DNA of 64,000 bases, from the NCBI GenBank assembly GCA_009869945.1, contig WIXG01000065.1:209615-273614 (forward strand), given 5' to 3'. Within the stretch, counting starts at the first letter, position 1. The number at the start of each line of letters is the position of its first letter. The notes beneath the pieces are model-generated. The model did no database searches, was not told where the DNA came from, and was given only the letters and a program-made list of their open reading frames with translations. A program made the position numbers and the translations under genes. Of the stretch, positions 38,501 through 51,088 are shown in pieces. This DNA comes from Mesaphorura yosii (taxonomy: Eukaryota; Arthropoda; Collembola; Poduromorpha; Tullbergiidae).

Positions 38501-39007
38501 GCATTGGGCTTCAGCAATCACACATTACGCGCATGCAATATCATTTTCAATTTTCAGGTATTCCTATCACAACTAAGCCCGATGAACTTAGACAACTTTT
38601 TGAGAAGTACGCGAAGGTGAAAGAATGCAGACTGGTAACCTATCGTAATGGGGAATCCAAAGGCCTAGCATATGTCGACTTCTTTGACGACGAAAACGCA
38701 CGACTGGCACTAAGCAAGACTGATGGGCTAGAGTTTCAAGGAAGTACGCTGAGCGTTGCGTTCAGCAATCCGCCAAAGAGGCCAACAAAGGACGAATTTG
38801 CAGGGTAAGTTTCTCGTGAGTTCTACCGCTGTTTAAATCTTCAAGTCAGTTGTTCACAAATGCTTTTTATTAAATAGGCCTTCAGTTCGCCGTGCGCCCA
38901 CGATGTTTGTGCCGAGATCCCTGCAGATTGCTTCCAAGTCAGACACAAAACCAGAATCGGCTACTCCAATGAGCAACCAAGATTTTCGTAATTTATTGAA
39001 GAAATAA
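35595..39007 (+). CDS. SART3: SART3 (U4/U6 snRNP recycling factor)
   Basis: RNA-binding protein that re-joins U4 and U6 snRNPs after splicing (Prp24-like) and recruits deubiquitinases in vertebrates. 884 residues from exons 35595-35795, 35874-36105, 36175-36551, 36622-36712, 36782-36988, 37055-37225, 37301-37728, 37814-38230, 38309-38462, 38558-38804 and 38878-39007. Acidic N-terminus; about twelve half-a-TPR (HAT) repeats up to roughly residue 550 (LWLDWIHDEM, IDIWLEYVQFQLGD, LWLDFYEYTLG, LWLRYVEILKR, VWLYALDLDKQF); a basic coiled linker; RRM1 (about 657-740, AVFVSNLDKDT and FGYVCFIT); RRM2 (about 757-833, KLFVKGIPITT and GLAYVDFF); and the C-terminal LSm-binding motif MSNQDFRNLLKK. Domain order and size match the family. 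The donor of exon 5 (AAAG|GTTTAC) is weak. Confidence 0.96.
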
Positions 39008-39251
39008 ACGACTGTCGTTAGCGTGGGTTCGCTTTGTTTGTTGTTTTCCGTTCTTCTTACTCTCCGTCTTCACATCAAATGAAAAAATATTTTTATTTTG
39101 GCATTTCAAACCTTTCAACCTAAAGTTAAATGACACCATTCATAGTTTGTATCAGAGGAACGAGTGTAGAATCGACTTGCACTTGTAATTCCTATTTTTC
39201 TTGCTTACAAACTTATAATAATAGTCTTTGTTAAGAAATAAGTTAGTTAAT

Positions 39252-39257
39252 AATAAA
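39252..39257 (+). terminator. Poly(A) signal for SART3
   Basis: AATAAA 245 bases after the SART3 stop. Confidence 0.5.
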
Positions 39258-42085
39258 ATAATCATTACAAAGTAATGAGAACGAAAGTACATCTTGTCTC
39301 GAAATGGTTTACCCATCTGGCCACGTAAAACGAACAGATAATGGTTTTAAAAGGCTTTCTTTGATGGTAATAATATTTACGTATTAGATGTGATAGAAGA
39401 AAATTTCGATTAATTCTGATGGCGTAAATATAACCAGGCGTCCTTCGCAACACATTTATGTATGTGCCTTCAGTCACATCTTTACGTCTGTTTCACTATG
39501 TTTTTCTGATGGAAGCAACTTTGTAGTGAACAGTTACCCCACAAAATGGTCCCTTGAAACTGAGTACAACAAGGGGTCAGCTCCTAAATTTCAAAATCAC
39601 CTTGCCTCTTCCGCTGCCACCTCACACTGCACTTAAGCCTTACGCTTTCAATTTCGGGGGACTCACGTTGAGGAGTCAGATCTTACACATTTATTACGGT
39701 GTGATCACATATTTTCAAGTGCGAATTGTTTCCTTCCGCTGCCATTAATGAATTGACCGGAGCAATTTGGAAGCCAGGGATTTGCAACTCGTACATAATC
39801 TTATCAATTATTGACTGTTTAGCTAATGTTGAATTGTTGCGTTCACTCTTAAAGAAAACCATGCTCGCTAATCTACTGCATCGAGAAAAGTGGAAGCAGC
39901 ATTTATTTGCCTAGAAAAGACAAACGATGACAGACAAACACACACTTGCACTCATTGGAATTACGCATTGTTTTCTACTCAACTGACACCATAAATAGCA
40001 GAACCAATTACCGTGAACAAAATTAGCTTTCAGCTTCGTGTCATGCATAATGATGAGTTTGTCAAACAAGCAAGCAAAGGCAATGCTTATGCGAGGCGAC
40101 ATGACATGACAAGGCGAAGGGCAGGGTGAGACGTGGACTGCAGACGTTTTCAGTAAGCACTGCATGCAGAAACTTCATCTTCAAATTCCCTATTGTCCCA
40201 ATTTGATCGCCCATCAATTCCAATTAGCTCCTATCTTCTTCAGCGCAGATACAGCAGCAGTAGCGAGTAGCGTAGCTTTCGTTAACATTGCATGGAGGAA
40301 ACACATCATTCCTCAATCGAAATGAAAATGACTTTTTGTGTCACAACAATACAACAAAGCATTCAATAGTATTGTTATGCGGGTCTCGCCTTTGTGGGCT
40401 CGGGCGATTCCCGATTGTGATTGTGATCGACTTAATTATGCGTGTCAGCATGAATTCATTTGACTAAATTATGCAAATGTGAATTTCTCCATAAATTGAA
40501 GGTACAATTTATCCAGAAAGCACGACTTGGAATGGAACGACGCGTGGCTTGTAGCTTTGGGATATGAACTCTTGAATTTTGTGTTTTGTGACTCAGCATT
40601 AGCGAGCCACAATCCACGTCGACTTTGGTTTTGGCATCAATGACCTCCCGGCACATCGTTCATCTTCATCTTGTGCAATAGGATGCAACTGCAATACACA
40701 TCTCGGGCTCAACCTCGTAATATATTTACAATTTACATGTACTTGTCACTTTTATTTCCATTTTCGGCATTTGGCACTTAATGCATGTACACGTCGGAGG
40801 TCGGACGGGACGAAGTAGCCAGCAAAAAAGCAGGATGAATTTTAAGACGCTGCGTCCTGCGTTGCGTTTCGTGAAACAACTTTATATTTACATTTGCATT
40901 CCGGGCACGCCGTGAGTAATATGAACTTGTCATCTTCGAGACTGGCAAGAGAATAATAAAAACTGTTTCACCCACGTACAATTAACATCCTTATCATTGT
41001 GTGTTCGTACTGTTTACTGTTGACTGATTACCATTGTCAGTTGTGGTGCGCAAAGTGCAGCACCGCAGGTCGCGTCGCAGTGCAGTTGAGACCCACCTTC
41101 AATTTGCTATTCACTATTTACTACTTTACTACTTTAGCTGTTAAGATAAATTATCAACACAGAATTGAATTGTTGATTTGGCGTGTGACGTGATGGTGAG
41201 AGTTCACGAGTGCAGATGCAGCACAGAACGAATGAAGACTGACTCATTTCTCCTTAATCTGACGCGGAGAGAACATAACAAAGTTGAAAGCTGGCCTGCA
41301 GTGGATCTCGTACGCAAGCTTTCAGCATAGCGTCAGTGTCAATACGACTACGGCATTTCAGTTTACTGATAACGATAGTGCTCACATTAGCATTTTTGTT
41401 GCGGTAGCTCAAACTTAATAGCTTGAAACTTGATGATTGATTGGGTTCGTCTCTTATCTCGCATCGTTCACCATGAGTGTGTGCTCGAGTGCCGAGTGCA
41501 AGTGAATCTTTGCAAGCCAAACCAGGCGAACGCGAACTGTCAAAGTGCTCAGTTAGTTTGCAAGCTCATTTCAGGTTTGCAGCAGAGAACACTGAATACG
41601 CTGCTGCTGAGTGTGTTGAATTGAATCAGTGGCCGTGAAAGTGTTGAGGAATTTGGCGATCGGGAATTGCAAGTTGGAATTATTGAAGAACTTGAGTCTC
41701 ATCTTGTGAATGTCGGTAACATTTCTCCGAGCAAGCGTCTGACTGGTAAGCTAAAAAAAAGTTTCATCGGTGCAAAGTAGCTTGGTTTGTGAATCGTTTG
41801 TGTACCGTGCATAAATGAATTCCTTAAATTCAGTGAAGCAATCGGTAATTAGTAATGAAGTCAGTGTGCCGTTCCGTTGTTGTTAAGAGTAATGATCTTC
41901 ACGCCGGTACGGTAGCGGTGCGCGTCAATTTCAATATGGAAGACGTCCAAACTGATTCCTTGTGATTATTGAAAATGTTGTAGACGCGACAATGACGCGC
42001 AATATAAAAGAGCATCCAAAATTAACAACGTCCTAAATTAGAAATTAAAGATTGCTGCAAAATTCTAAAGTTGCGCTCAATTAAC
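39258..42085. other. Gene-free stretch and formin 5' region
   Basis: About 2.8 kb. Most holds nothing recognisable. Near its 3' end there is a likely 5' exon of the formin: it ends at 41745 with a good donor (CTGACTG|GTAAGC), and a matching acceptor lies at 42115-42116 inside the first annotated exon. From 41625 to 41745 the frame is open and would join in phase with the main ORF. Confidence 0.45.
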
Positions 42086-45000
42086 ATGTACTCTTATTTT
42101 TCCCTGGGTACTCTAGGCGGATCAGCACGCTCCACGTCGTCAGAAGAGGAGATTGGGCGGAAGCGGAAGCACGCACACGTCGTTCCACTTGCGAAATTTC
42201 AGACTTTGCCAAGGACAAAACCAAAGTTTCAGCTACACTCGAAGTATTCTCATTCGTTGCCATCTACATCGAATAAGCGGTGTTCTTCATTGAAAAAGTG
42301 GCCTGCAACCCATCCTGGGTTCGATGCTGACGTAGACCACGACCCGCCGGGTTGTGCGGCTTGCAGAATGCTGAATAGTATCAAGAAACGGTTGAGCATC
42401 AGGTCAAAATCCGCATCACCGATTCCAAATGTCTCGGGACCAAGCACGCCGGACACTGGCGCGGGAACTTCGCCATCATCAACTGGCAACACTGGCAAGG
42501 CGTCGAAGAAGAAAAAGACTCACACAAACTTGAGAGACTTCAAAAAATCGTTGTCTATGTCGATGGCATCGTCGCTGGACCAAACACACGATGAATTCGG
42601 CAATGGTAATCACTCATCGTTACCGACCACGCCAACATTAAAGAAATACGTTAAGAAATTCAGTGAAGATTCGTCGTATTGGGACGGAATGAATGGGCGA
42701 AGCCGGGAACTCGAAACCGAATACCTTCGAAATGGTTTCAGCGACGCCAGCATTGATTCAGTCTCAAATGAATCTAGCTTGGTGCCTGAAATGAATGGAG
42801 AAAGCACAAGAACGATAACCAGTCCCAGTTCTAGTGTATCTGCTTTGGAGAAAGCTCAGAGTCACGTGAAAAGTGGAGGCTCGGGCGCAGCTGCTGGTAC
42901 TGCTGAAAGTATGAGTCATGCTAATGGTCAACCCGACTACAACGACTCGGTTTCACTTTCACCGTATGATCGTAGTAGTAGTAAAGATGTAGACAAATAC
43001 TCAGATACAAGTCAGACCTGCACGATTGTTGATGACTCAGCCTTGGAACGTCACAAAATACAAATTCCAGAATCAGAGTCTTACCAGACCCGTGCCCTTC
43101 CCACCGATAATTCCAGCTCTAGTCATTTGGAGGATTCCAGGCTATGCATTAGCCATACTTTAAAATCAGTTGCTCTAATTGGAAACGGCCAACAACTCAA
43201 TAGCAATAGCCAAAACTGTAACAATGCGACAGAAGGTTCTGATAGCCATAAATCTCTAAAGTGCCATGACCCAATTCGCAATTGTGTTACAGTCACGCAA
43301 GACATCTCGTTAGTATTAAGCAGCAACTCGAACTCCATCTTCGACTCAGGCACGTGTCTTAATAACAATACAACAACAGAAGCCATAAATTCACCAGGCA
43401 TCAAGCCAGAATTTAACGAGTGGCAATTTTGGAACGATTCGACGTACTGTGATAGCTTAATCGATTCCGAACTTGGACTTGGCAAAGAAAAAGAGGAGCA
43501 TGAACAAAAGCATGGCCATGGTCAAGATCAAGATCGAGTACTCACAGATTACAATGGCAATGACTACGTTAATGTTAATGAGAAAAGCAGCCTTGATCAA
43601 GAACAAGAAGACAAATTGTCATCTTCGTTGTACTACTTGACTCCATGTGCGGAATGCTTCAATGCCAATGTCAACGCCAACGCAACCGTTCGACAGACCA
43701 ACCCAATTAGACTAATCACAGCTGGCAATTCGTCTTCGTCCTGCGAACACTCAAGAGAACTCATACAAATCGTTGACATCCTCTTCCCTGCTGATTCCGA
43801 CTCCGGCTCCAGAATGGGCAATCAGAGTGGAAAAGAGTCCAAGATCGGCTCAGCTGGCAAAGGCTCTAAAAATATACTCAAACGTGGTGATGCAAAGAAC
43901 GGACACGAGACCACAACAACAATTCAAGCGACTAGCAATGAGACGAGTAACGTTATAATCGGACCCAACACAATCGTAGTGCAGAAACCGTCAAAGAAAC
44001 TCGCACCACCACCACCACCCCCGGCACTACATGTACAACAGTCTGCATCGCGCAACAATGAGAAGGGAACAACAATAAATGTGCAGCAGGAAAACGAGAA
44101 TAATGTGAATGCGAATCACAATGAAAGAGAGCCCAGTTTGGATTTCGATCCGTCAAGTGGATCAAGCGATTTGCTCGCTGACTCGTACTTGACTGCTGCG
44201 AATGGTAAGTTAACTTTAACTTTACACCTTCTGTTTGTCGAGATTAAGTTTCGCAGCATTTAACTGGGCTTTCTGAACGCTGAAGGTCAGATCCAGTTGA
44301 ACTCTTGTAAATATGTACGTTCCGTCGTGTTTAATTTAAAGTCAAAAGCGAGTTATGCAGTTATGAAGTGGTTTAAATTTAAATATTGCTGATTTTAACA
44401 CAGGATTCAGTGCAACCGGAAGTTATTACTCAGCGCTTGGTAATCTTACTACATCTCAGCAAGAGGATGTTGGAGACGACGATACACTCATGAATCAAAG
44501 CGATCAACTCAGCATTGACTCCGTGGAGGTAAAGACAATTTAATTTGTTGCTAATAATTTTAACCCAAGTCGATTGCGCCTACTGAGTCTTATGTCTCAT
44601 TCAGTAACGCGAATAAATTGTGCGTGAAGCGAAAATTGTGACTTCCCCTTAATGTGCAACTGAATCGCAAAGCAGGCATTCGTGTACGTGTTTTTTAATC
44701 GCAGAGATGTCAAATCAGGTTTCATGCACTTTTGGTTTGTCGCAAAGTCGCAATCACCTTTGCACTTGCCGTGTGCGTTTGTCAAAATGAATCAAGTGAA
44801 ATAACTTCCTAATTTGCATATTACATAAACACGGCGGTGCGAGTGTGATGCGGCAGGGCGTTTTAATGTTAAATGTGGTTTTTCGACATTTCGTCTGCCT
44901 TTGTGATTGACTTGTTTTCTTGTAACTTATTCATATTCTTGTGACTTTGACTGTGACTCTGTTGCAGTTGATCATGCCCAGCATCACCGAGAGTAACGGG

Positions 45001-48000
45001 AATCTCAACAACTTGGACGATGAAGGTCAAGTTTTTCAGACGTCTGCGCCCGCAGCCGGCTCGGAGATGAACAAGTAAGTGATAGTCTGTTAAACAAGTG
45101 ACGCGTGAAAATTTCACTGTCTTGGTTGATTTGATTTTTGCATTGCATGGAATATGGACAATGACTCAACTGGAGTACATATTTGTCTATTCTAGCAGCG
45201 GACCACAGCGACCGATGACAACGTCCTTCACGTTGACGCGCAAACGAAAAGTTGAACTCTCGGCAGTCTCTTCTCCAGTTGACGAAATCCCACCGGCCGG
45301 CCCGATCGGTGGGCGGAAGGATACAACAGTCAGCGAACAATGCTTAGTCGGAGGTAAGAGATTCCAGATTCTGTAGGAAATTGCCCAGACCCAAATATTC
45401 GTATGCGCACATAATACGGCACTGGCACCGCATCATGTGTGCGTAAATTGTCCTGACAATTTGAGGCAAGTCGACCTTGTTAGTTAGTGGCTCTTTCAAA
45501 GTCCATAAAAGAAGTGAAGTGATCAGTGATCAAAGGAATGGATACAAAATCATGTAATTGCTTACTTAGTTTTGTCTGCTTGACTGCGAGACATTAAAGT
45601 TAGTGCAAGAGAATCTCTAAAATTTTCTGCAACATGAGGCACGTTCTTGTTCTATACGCACTTATTACCTGGCTCCTATACACTGCACTCTTTGCATACA
45701 AAATTCTTAATGATGAGCACGACTTTAATGTATGGCGAACGCTCCTAGATATTTACTGCCATAATCAGTATGAGAAAGATGGCGATAAGTTCCAGAGACC
45801 CGGTGACGGCAATAACTGTACATGGTCCTGGGCTAATTTACTGGCAAACTATACAATGACAAGGTCAAGTCAACACAGAATGCATTTGCCAATTGACTGC
45901 AATGACAATTTGTACTTCTTCGTAACGTACCTTTGCCTATTTGGATGCGTACTGCATTTTGTGAGGACGTGTTTCACAATGGCCAAACGTTCCCGTTGGC
46001 TCGGACTCTTTTGCGTGTGCTGTTATCGGGCGGTGCTGATTATGAGAATAACGGCAATAGTTTTGAAGTCGAGTGAGTCTAACCTGAAGGGAGGAGCAAT
46101 TGCAAATCTTAATTCTAATGAATTGTGGTTAAATTCTGCTGCAGGAGATGATTCGTCGTACTCACAATCCTCTCCCATCAAAACGTACGGCCGCTACAAT
46201 TCCGTATCCGACGTTCCTTATCAAGAAAGCAATGTTCTCCGGAAAGTGGCGAGTTTGGTCCTGGCTGAACAGCAAACTGCTGGACTCAAGCAAAGTGTGT
46301 CCAAGCCGAAGTTTGTCCCGGAGAAGTTGGATTTCAAGATTTACGAGAAGTTTGAAGGTAGGTTTTTAATTCAATTTTCAATGTACACCTGCGCCTGGCT
46401 TGGATTTTGACACGCCACGCGCTTGGATCCTGATGCAGGGCAAATGCTGATCAACTGGTTCATATCGTCATTTAACGACGGACATTACTTGAAAGACACT
46501 CTGACGATGCAAGATTTAAAGTATTTGGCAACGCAATACTGTACCCTGCTGTTAGCGGCTGGAGTTCTCAAGCAAATTGAGGAAGTTGAGAACACGCCGT
46601 TAGATTCCATTTTTCGGGTAAGACTTATCGTACATCCAACCAAAGGTAGCCCGACTTTGCCAGTGGCCTCTTGTAACATGGAGTGTCATGGATTTGCGTT
46701 TGTAGCCTGATTTAATGTACTACTGGTCACACTCTGAATCGCCAGCCATCTCAACCCAAGTTCCTGGGAAGCTTCCACCTGTGTCTTGGCCTCCCTCAAA
46801 TGATATTTCAAGCTCTGCACCGCGAAATGGAGCAAAGTATACCGAAGCAGGTAAGAGAAAGCGTATTTACTTGACCCCATGGCTTGGCTCTCCTTCTCAA
46901 TTAACATTGGGATTGGGAATGGAACCAAAACGGTAGTAACAGTGGCACTGCCAATTAATGCCCGTGCCCACGCCTATGCTTCCATAACCCCAAATGCCTA
47001 ACCAACAACCATGTGTACATATAACCCAATTTCTAACCAGGAGAAGTTAACCAGGAAGTCGGTACTAACAATACTGTTTTAGATTGTGGTAGCCGGACTC
47101 TGTCACCCGAACACTTGCCGGAACCCGGAACCGTTCCTAAGACTGTATCTCACTTTGAGAGCGAATGCGATCTCACGCGAGTCGTTTCGGCCACTACTTC
47201 GCCAACGGCTGATGTTAATGGACCAGGTACAGGTTTGACAATGCTTTCTTTTCATTTACTAACACGAACAGTGAAGGAAATCAACGTCTTCTATGAAAAT
47301 CTTTCTGTCAATGCAATGTCATGATTCATGATGCATTTGATTTGACGTCTTCTTCAGTCTATCAATTAAATTCAACCTCTAAATAACAAGAATAGGAGGA
47401 TCGCACCTAACACAATATAAATCATATCTGTAGAATTTCAACAAATGATGATGGGCCTTAAAAGGGAGCACAAAGAGATCTTGGAGAAAAAGGTCGCGCA
47501 ACATGAAGTCGATGTATTTGCTGTTCGAGGAGAAACGGTGGAGTTGCTGCAGAAGAAGTACGCATCGAGGATTGAGGAGCTGGAGAAGGAAGTTGAAACA
47601 CTGCGGACTTTGTTGAGTATTCAGGTGAGACGACGAAAACATCATCTTCGTGCAATCTGTGATGTGCTGACGCCTCTACCGAAGGGCCTGATTGAGACTT
47701 AAGACATAATTTTACTCACAGAATCTCACGAACAAAGTTGAGGCAGATTTCGCGTCGCCCACTGATGCCGCCGCTCCACCACCTCCACCACTAATGGCAG
47801 GAATGCCTCCACCTCCGCCGCCGCCTCCTCCAATGAGTGGCATGCCACCGCCGCCGCCTCCTCCAATGGGTGGCATGCCACCACCACCACCGCCGATGGC
47901 CGGAATGCCACCGCCGCCACCACCGATGGGCGGTCCTCCGCCGCCGCCAAGCATGCCTTCGTTGAGTGCTGGACCACCGCCTCCGCCAATGAAAATAGGT

Positions 48001-50009
48001 GAGCGCTGAAATTGCCCGGCCAAATTGTCCATCAATTAAAAGACGATTGACGCTACCAATAGAACTGCGCAAGAAACCTGTCACGCCGAAGGTTCCAATG
48101 AAACCATTGTACTGGACCCGAATCCAAATCACGACTCCTGCAACGCATCTGGTAACGGAATCCGAAAACCCCAAATTCTCTGTCGAACGAGAGGACAAGG
48201 AAAACAAGGTGGAACCAAAGTTGTGGGAGAAAATTGACGAAGTGTCCGTGGGGAATTGGGACGATTTCACGCAGCTATTTGCGAAGCAAGTCACGGAGAA
48301 GAAGGAAACTCCAGACAATAGTCAGAGTGAAGATGAAGTCAAGAAGGCGTCGAAAAAGCCTCGGCAGCAGACGGTGTCGCTGCTTGACCAAAAGCGTGCG
48401 CAAAATTTATTGATTTTTGTGAAAAGTAACAAGTTGGAGGATATTTCCAAGATCAAGTCAATAATCTATAATTTGGAACTCGGCGATCTCAAATTGGAAA
48501 CATTGGAAAAGGTTCTAGCATGTGTAAGTGCCATTTCCATGAGTTATCGACAGCATGTCAAGACTAATCCGGTGAAATGTTTTTGTTTTGATGTCTGACC
48601 GCAACAGAAAGCAAGTGATGAAGAGTATGCCTTAATCAAAGATCAAGTTGATAGCAATTCTGATGTCGCGCTGGATCCCGCTGACAGGTAAAGACAATAG
48701 CCGCTTTGTCTTGAGGAGTATCATTTTACTTGAGTCTTTCAACATTTCAACATTATTTTGCAGATATTTGTATGATCTCCACTCGATTCCAAAGTTTGCG
48801 GACCGCATAACCTGCTTCATATTTCAATTCACATTTTACGAGTCCTTGTCATCCATCGAAACGAAACTGAACAATTTCCAATTAGTCTGTGAGAAACTCG
48901 TCTCGTCAAAAGATTTGCAGAAAGTGCTCGCGCTGATCTTAACATACGGAAATTATATGAATGGAGGCAACATGGTTAGAGGTCAGGCCGATGGATTTAG
49001 TTTGGAAATCTTGCCACAATTGCGCGATGTCAAAAGCAAAGAAAATTCGTACACATTCCTGCATTTTATTGTGGCGACGTACGTTCAGGTAAGGCAATTA
49101 AAATTGCAGTGAGCGGTGAGTGGAAACTTAAGGCTGGACAGGTTTGAAAGATATTGACGAGATTCTGTCAAATATTTAGATGTATGACGAGTTCAAAGGA
49201 ACGACTGAAGCGAAGCTTCCGACTCCGGAACCCAGTGATATTGAAAGTGCTGCGTCAATTGACTTTGATGCTATTCAAAAGGATTTGAATATTCTCAAAA
49301 AGGATTTGGAAGGTAAGAAGGTGGACATCTGTTTTCTTCTTGAAAGTTGCCTTTTAACTTTGGCGGATACCACTCCGAGCCGAAGTCTTACTTGACGAAT
49401 TTTTGTTTCAGATTGTGAAAAGCGCACTCATATTGTCATCAATTCCAGTACAGACGAGAATCTGGAACCATTCAAGACTAAAATGACTGAATTCCTGGAT
49501 CAGGCGAAGGGCAAAGTGCAGAATATCGAGGAAACTTATGAAGAAGGACAAAGAATGTAAGAGTTTGCGTTAAGATTCGTTTTAGATTAAAGATCCGCAG
49601 CTAAATCTGATTGACATGGTCGATTAACTTATCGTCCTCAGGTATCTCACAACAATGAAGTTCTTTGACTTCAACCCGAACAAAAAGGTCGCAGGCAAGG
49701 CAATTGTCTGCCCGCCAGCCGACTTCTTTACAAATTGGCTGCGCTTCTGCAATGATTTCAAAGAAATCTGGAAAGGCGAGCAGCAGAAAATTCTCAAGGA
49801 GAAAATTCGGGAAAGTGAACGGTTTATTCAACAGAAGCAAAGTGCATTTTCAAAGTACTTTACGAAAGCACCTAAAAAGAAGGGTGGACTGGTAACTACA
49901 ATTCTAACAATGTTATCAAAAGACCTTAATCAAGCCATAGAGCTTACGTACTGTTTTTGAACTTGGCTTTGTACAGAAAGATAAATTGGCGCAGAAGATG
50001 GCTAAATGA
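42086..50009 (+). CDS. capu: Formin of the Cappuccino / formin-2 class
   Basis: Actin nucleator. 1694 residues in 17 exons: 42086-44204, 44404-44528, 44968-45074, 45196-45353, 46145-46357, 46439-46617, 46706-46850, 47083-47226, 47434-47624, 47722-47998, 48063-48523, 48608-48687, 48764-49088, 49180-49312, 49412-49556, 49642-49891, 49977-50009. A 706-codon first exon encodes a Ser/Asn-rich region with CAACRMLNSIKKRL. A conserved helical segment follows (about 890-985: INWFISSF, YLATQYCTLLLAAGVLKQIE), then a coiled coil, a proline-rich FH1 (about 1140-1215, repeated PPPPPMxGMP) and FH2 (about 1220-1650: PMKPLYWTRI, LTYGNYMNGGN, RGQADGFSLEILP, LRDVKSKEN). The basic tail KKKGGLKDKLAQKMAK resembles the Spire-interaction tail of this class. 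MKPLYWTRIQ points to Capu/FMN rather than Diaphanous. The start ATG is provisional because of the upstream exon ending at 41745. Confidence 0.9.
45634..46357 (+). CDS. Possible alternative first exon of the formin with membrane helices
   Basis: An ATG at 45634 opens a frame that runs without a stop through the end of formin intron 4 and straight into exon 5 (46145-46357), in the same frame. It adds 170 residues: a hydrophobic N-terminus (MRHVLVLYALITWLLYTALF), a loop with two N-glycosylation sequons (NCT, NYT) and several Cys, a second membrane helix (YFFVTYLCLFGCVLHFV), then a basic segment and a third short hydrophobic stretch. This would give a membrane-anchored formin isoform that lacks the long N-terminal region but keeps FH1-FH2. 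Support is the open frame, its composition and the seamless join. No splice evidence is available, so this remains a prediction. Confidence 0.45.
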
Positions 50010-50527
50010 ATGCTTCAAGAATGTAGCAGAATTCATTCTTGGGACTCTGAGTTGAATTTCACGGACACGGGCACGACGCTTTAATGGATTCAAGTTATAG
50101 TAAATAACTCATTCTTCAGTAACTCTTGAGATTATTGATTTCACGAACGCATTTTTTAATAGATTCCTTCCTATTCCGATTACTTCCTTTAAGTAAACGC
50201 ATATGGCACGTATTTTTAATCACATCTCGCTGGCTCTTCAGCCTTCTTAATTACTCTATTAGCAGCTTTCCAATTTTTGTTAAGGAACCATCTATTTTTA
50301 GCAAGATTCTGTGATAATTTAGACTTTATGCAATCAATCATTACAAAACGTGCATATGCAAAGTGTAAACTGATGCAATCAATCGAATAAATTGAATTCG
50401 GAGTGTTTTGAACTAAAAATTAACCACAACTTGTCAAAATCGTCTGAACTTGCATTTTCGCAATAAATAATGTGTGGTACACGTAAATGCTTGTCAATTT
50501 TCAATGGTATCACGATGCAAAAAGTTG
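50010..50527. other. Formin 3' flank
   Basis: AT-rich, with AATAAA copies near 50386 and 50463 that could end the formin transcript. No coding sequence seen. Confidence 0.4.
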
Positions 50528-50601
50528 TGGCCCATGCAGGGCTCGAACCTGCGACATTCGCGTTATTAGCACGACGCTCTAACCAACTGAGCTAATGGGC
50601 C
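50528..50601 (-). tRNA. trnI-AAU: tRNA-Ile (anticodon AAT)
   Basis: Reads as a full cloverleaf on the minus strand: acceptor stem GGCCCAT paired with ATGGGCC plus discriminator A, D-arm GCTCAGTTGGTTAGAGC, anticodon stem TCGTG/CGCGA (one imperfect pair) with loop CTAATAA, and T-arm GCAGG TTCGAGC CCTGC. The loop gives anticodon AAT, read as inosine-AU for isoleucine. No intron. Both the A-box and B-box promoter sequences are intact, so it is probably active. It lies alone between the formin and POLD2. Confidence 0.95.
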
Positions 50602-51088
50602 AACTGGTACTCAAGCAAGGATTTAAGACGTACTTGTCCGTATGAGCCAAATTTCCTGTGGAATGTGAATGTGTTGGTGTTGCTGCGTGTAAAACGAAAA
50701 TCTGAAGCGGGATTGAACAATGACGTCCACTTCCAACTTCTTTCTGTATGCGTGTCCAGAATTGTCGTGATTTTAGTTAATTAAAGTTAGAGCCATCTTA
50801 TCAAAATCGGATTCCTTACACAGGCTGTAGAGTCGAAAGCCAAGATTCCAGATTGTGGCAATAGCGACAGGAACGTCAGATGACCTTTGAATTTAGTTGC
50901 GGAATTCCTAAAACGCTCTAAACACACGAACCGAACCGAACGTAACATACCGTACGAACTACACCGAACCGAGGTAAGTTAATTAATTAAACGGGAGCCT
51001 TCCGGTGCTGTTTTATACGGCATAGGCATACTGACCTTTGTATCGTCGTGTTTAGGATCAAATTACATTGCAAATGCAATAGGAAATC
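50602..51088. other. POLD2 upstream region
   Basis: About 490 bases with no coding sequence. It holds an apparent 5' untranslated intron: donor ACCGAG|GTAAGT near 50972 and a T-rich acceptor TCGTGTTTAG ending at 51055. Confidence 0.45.

Noticed and set aside
47712..48318. Minus-strand Gly/His/Trp-rich ORFs opposite the formin
   Set aside because: They are the antisense shadow of the proline-codon repeats of the FH1 domain and of FH2.
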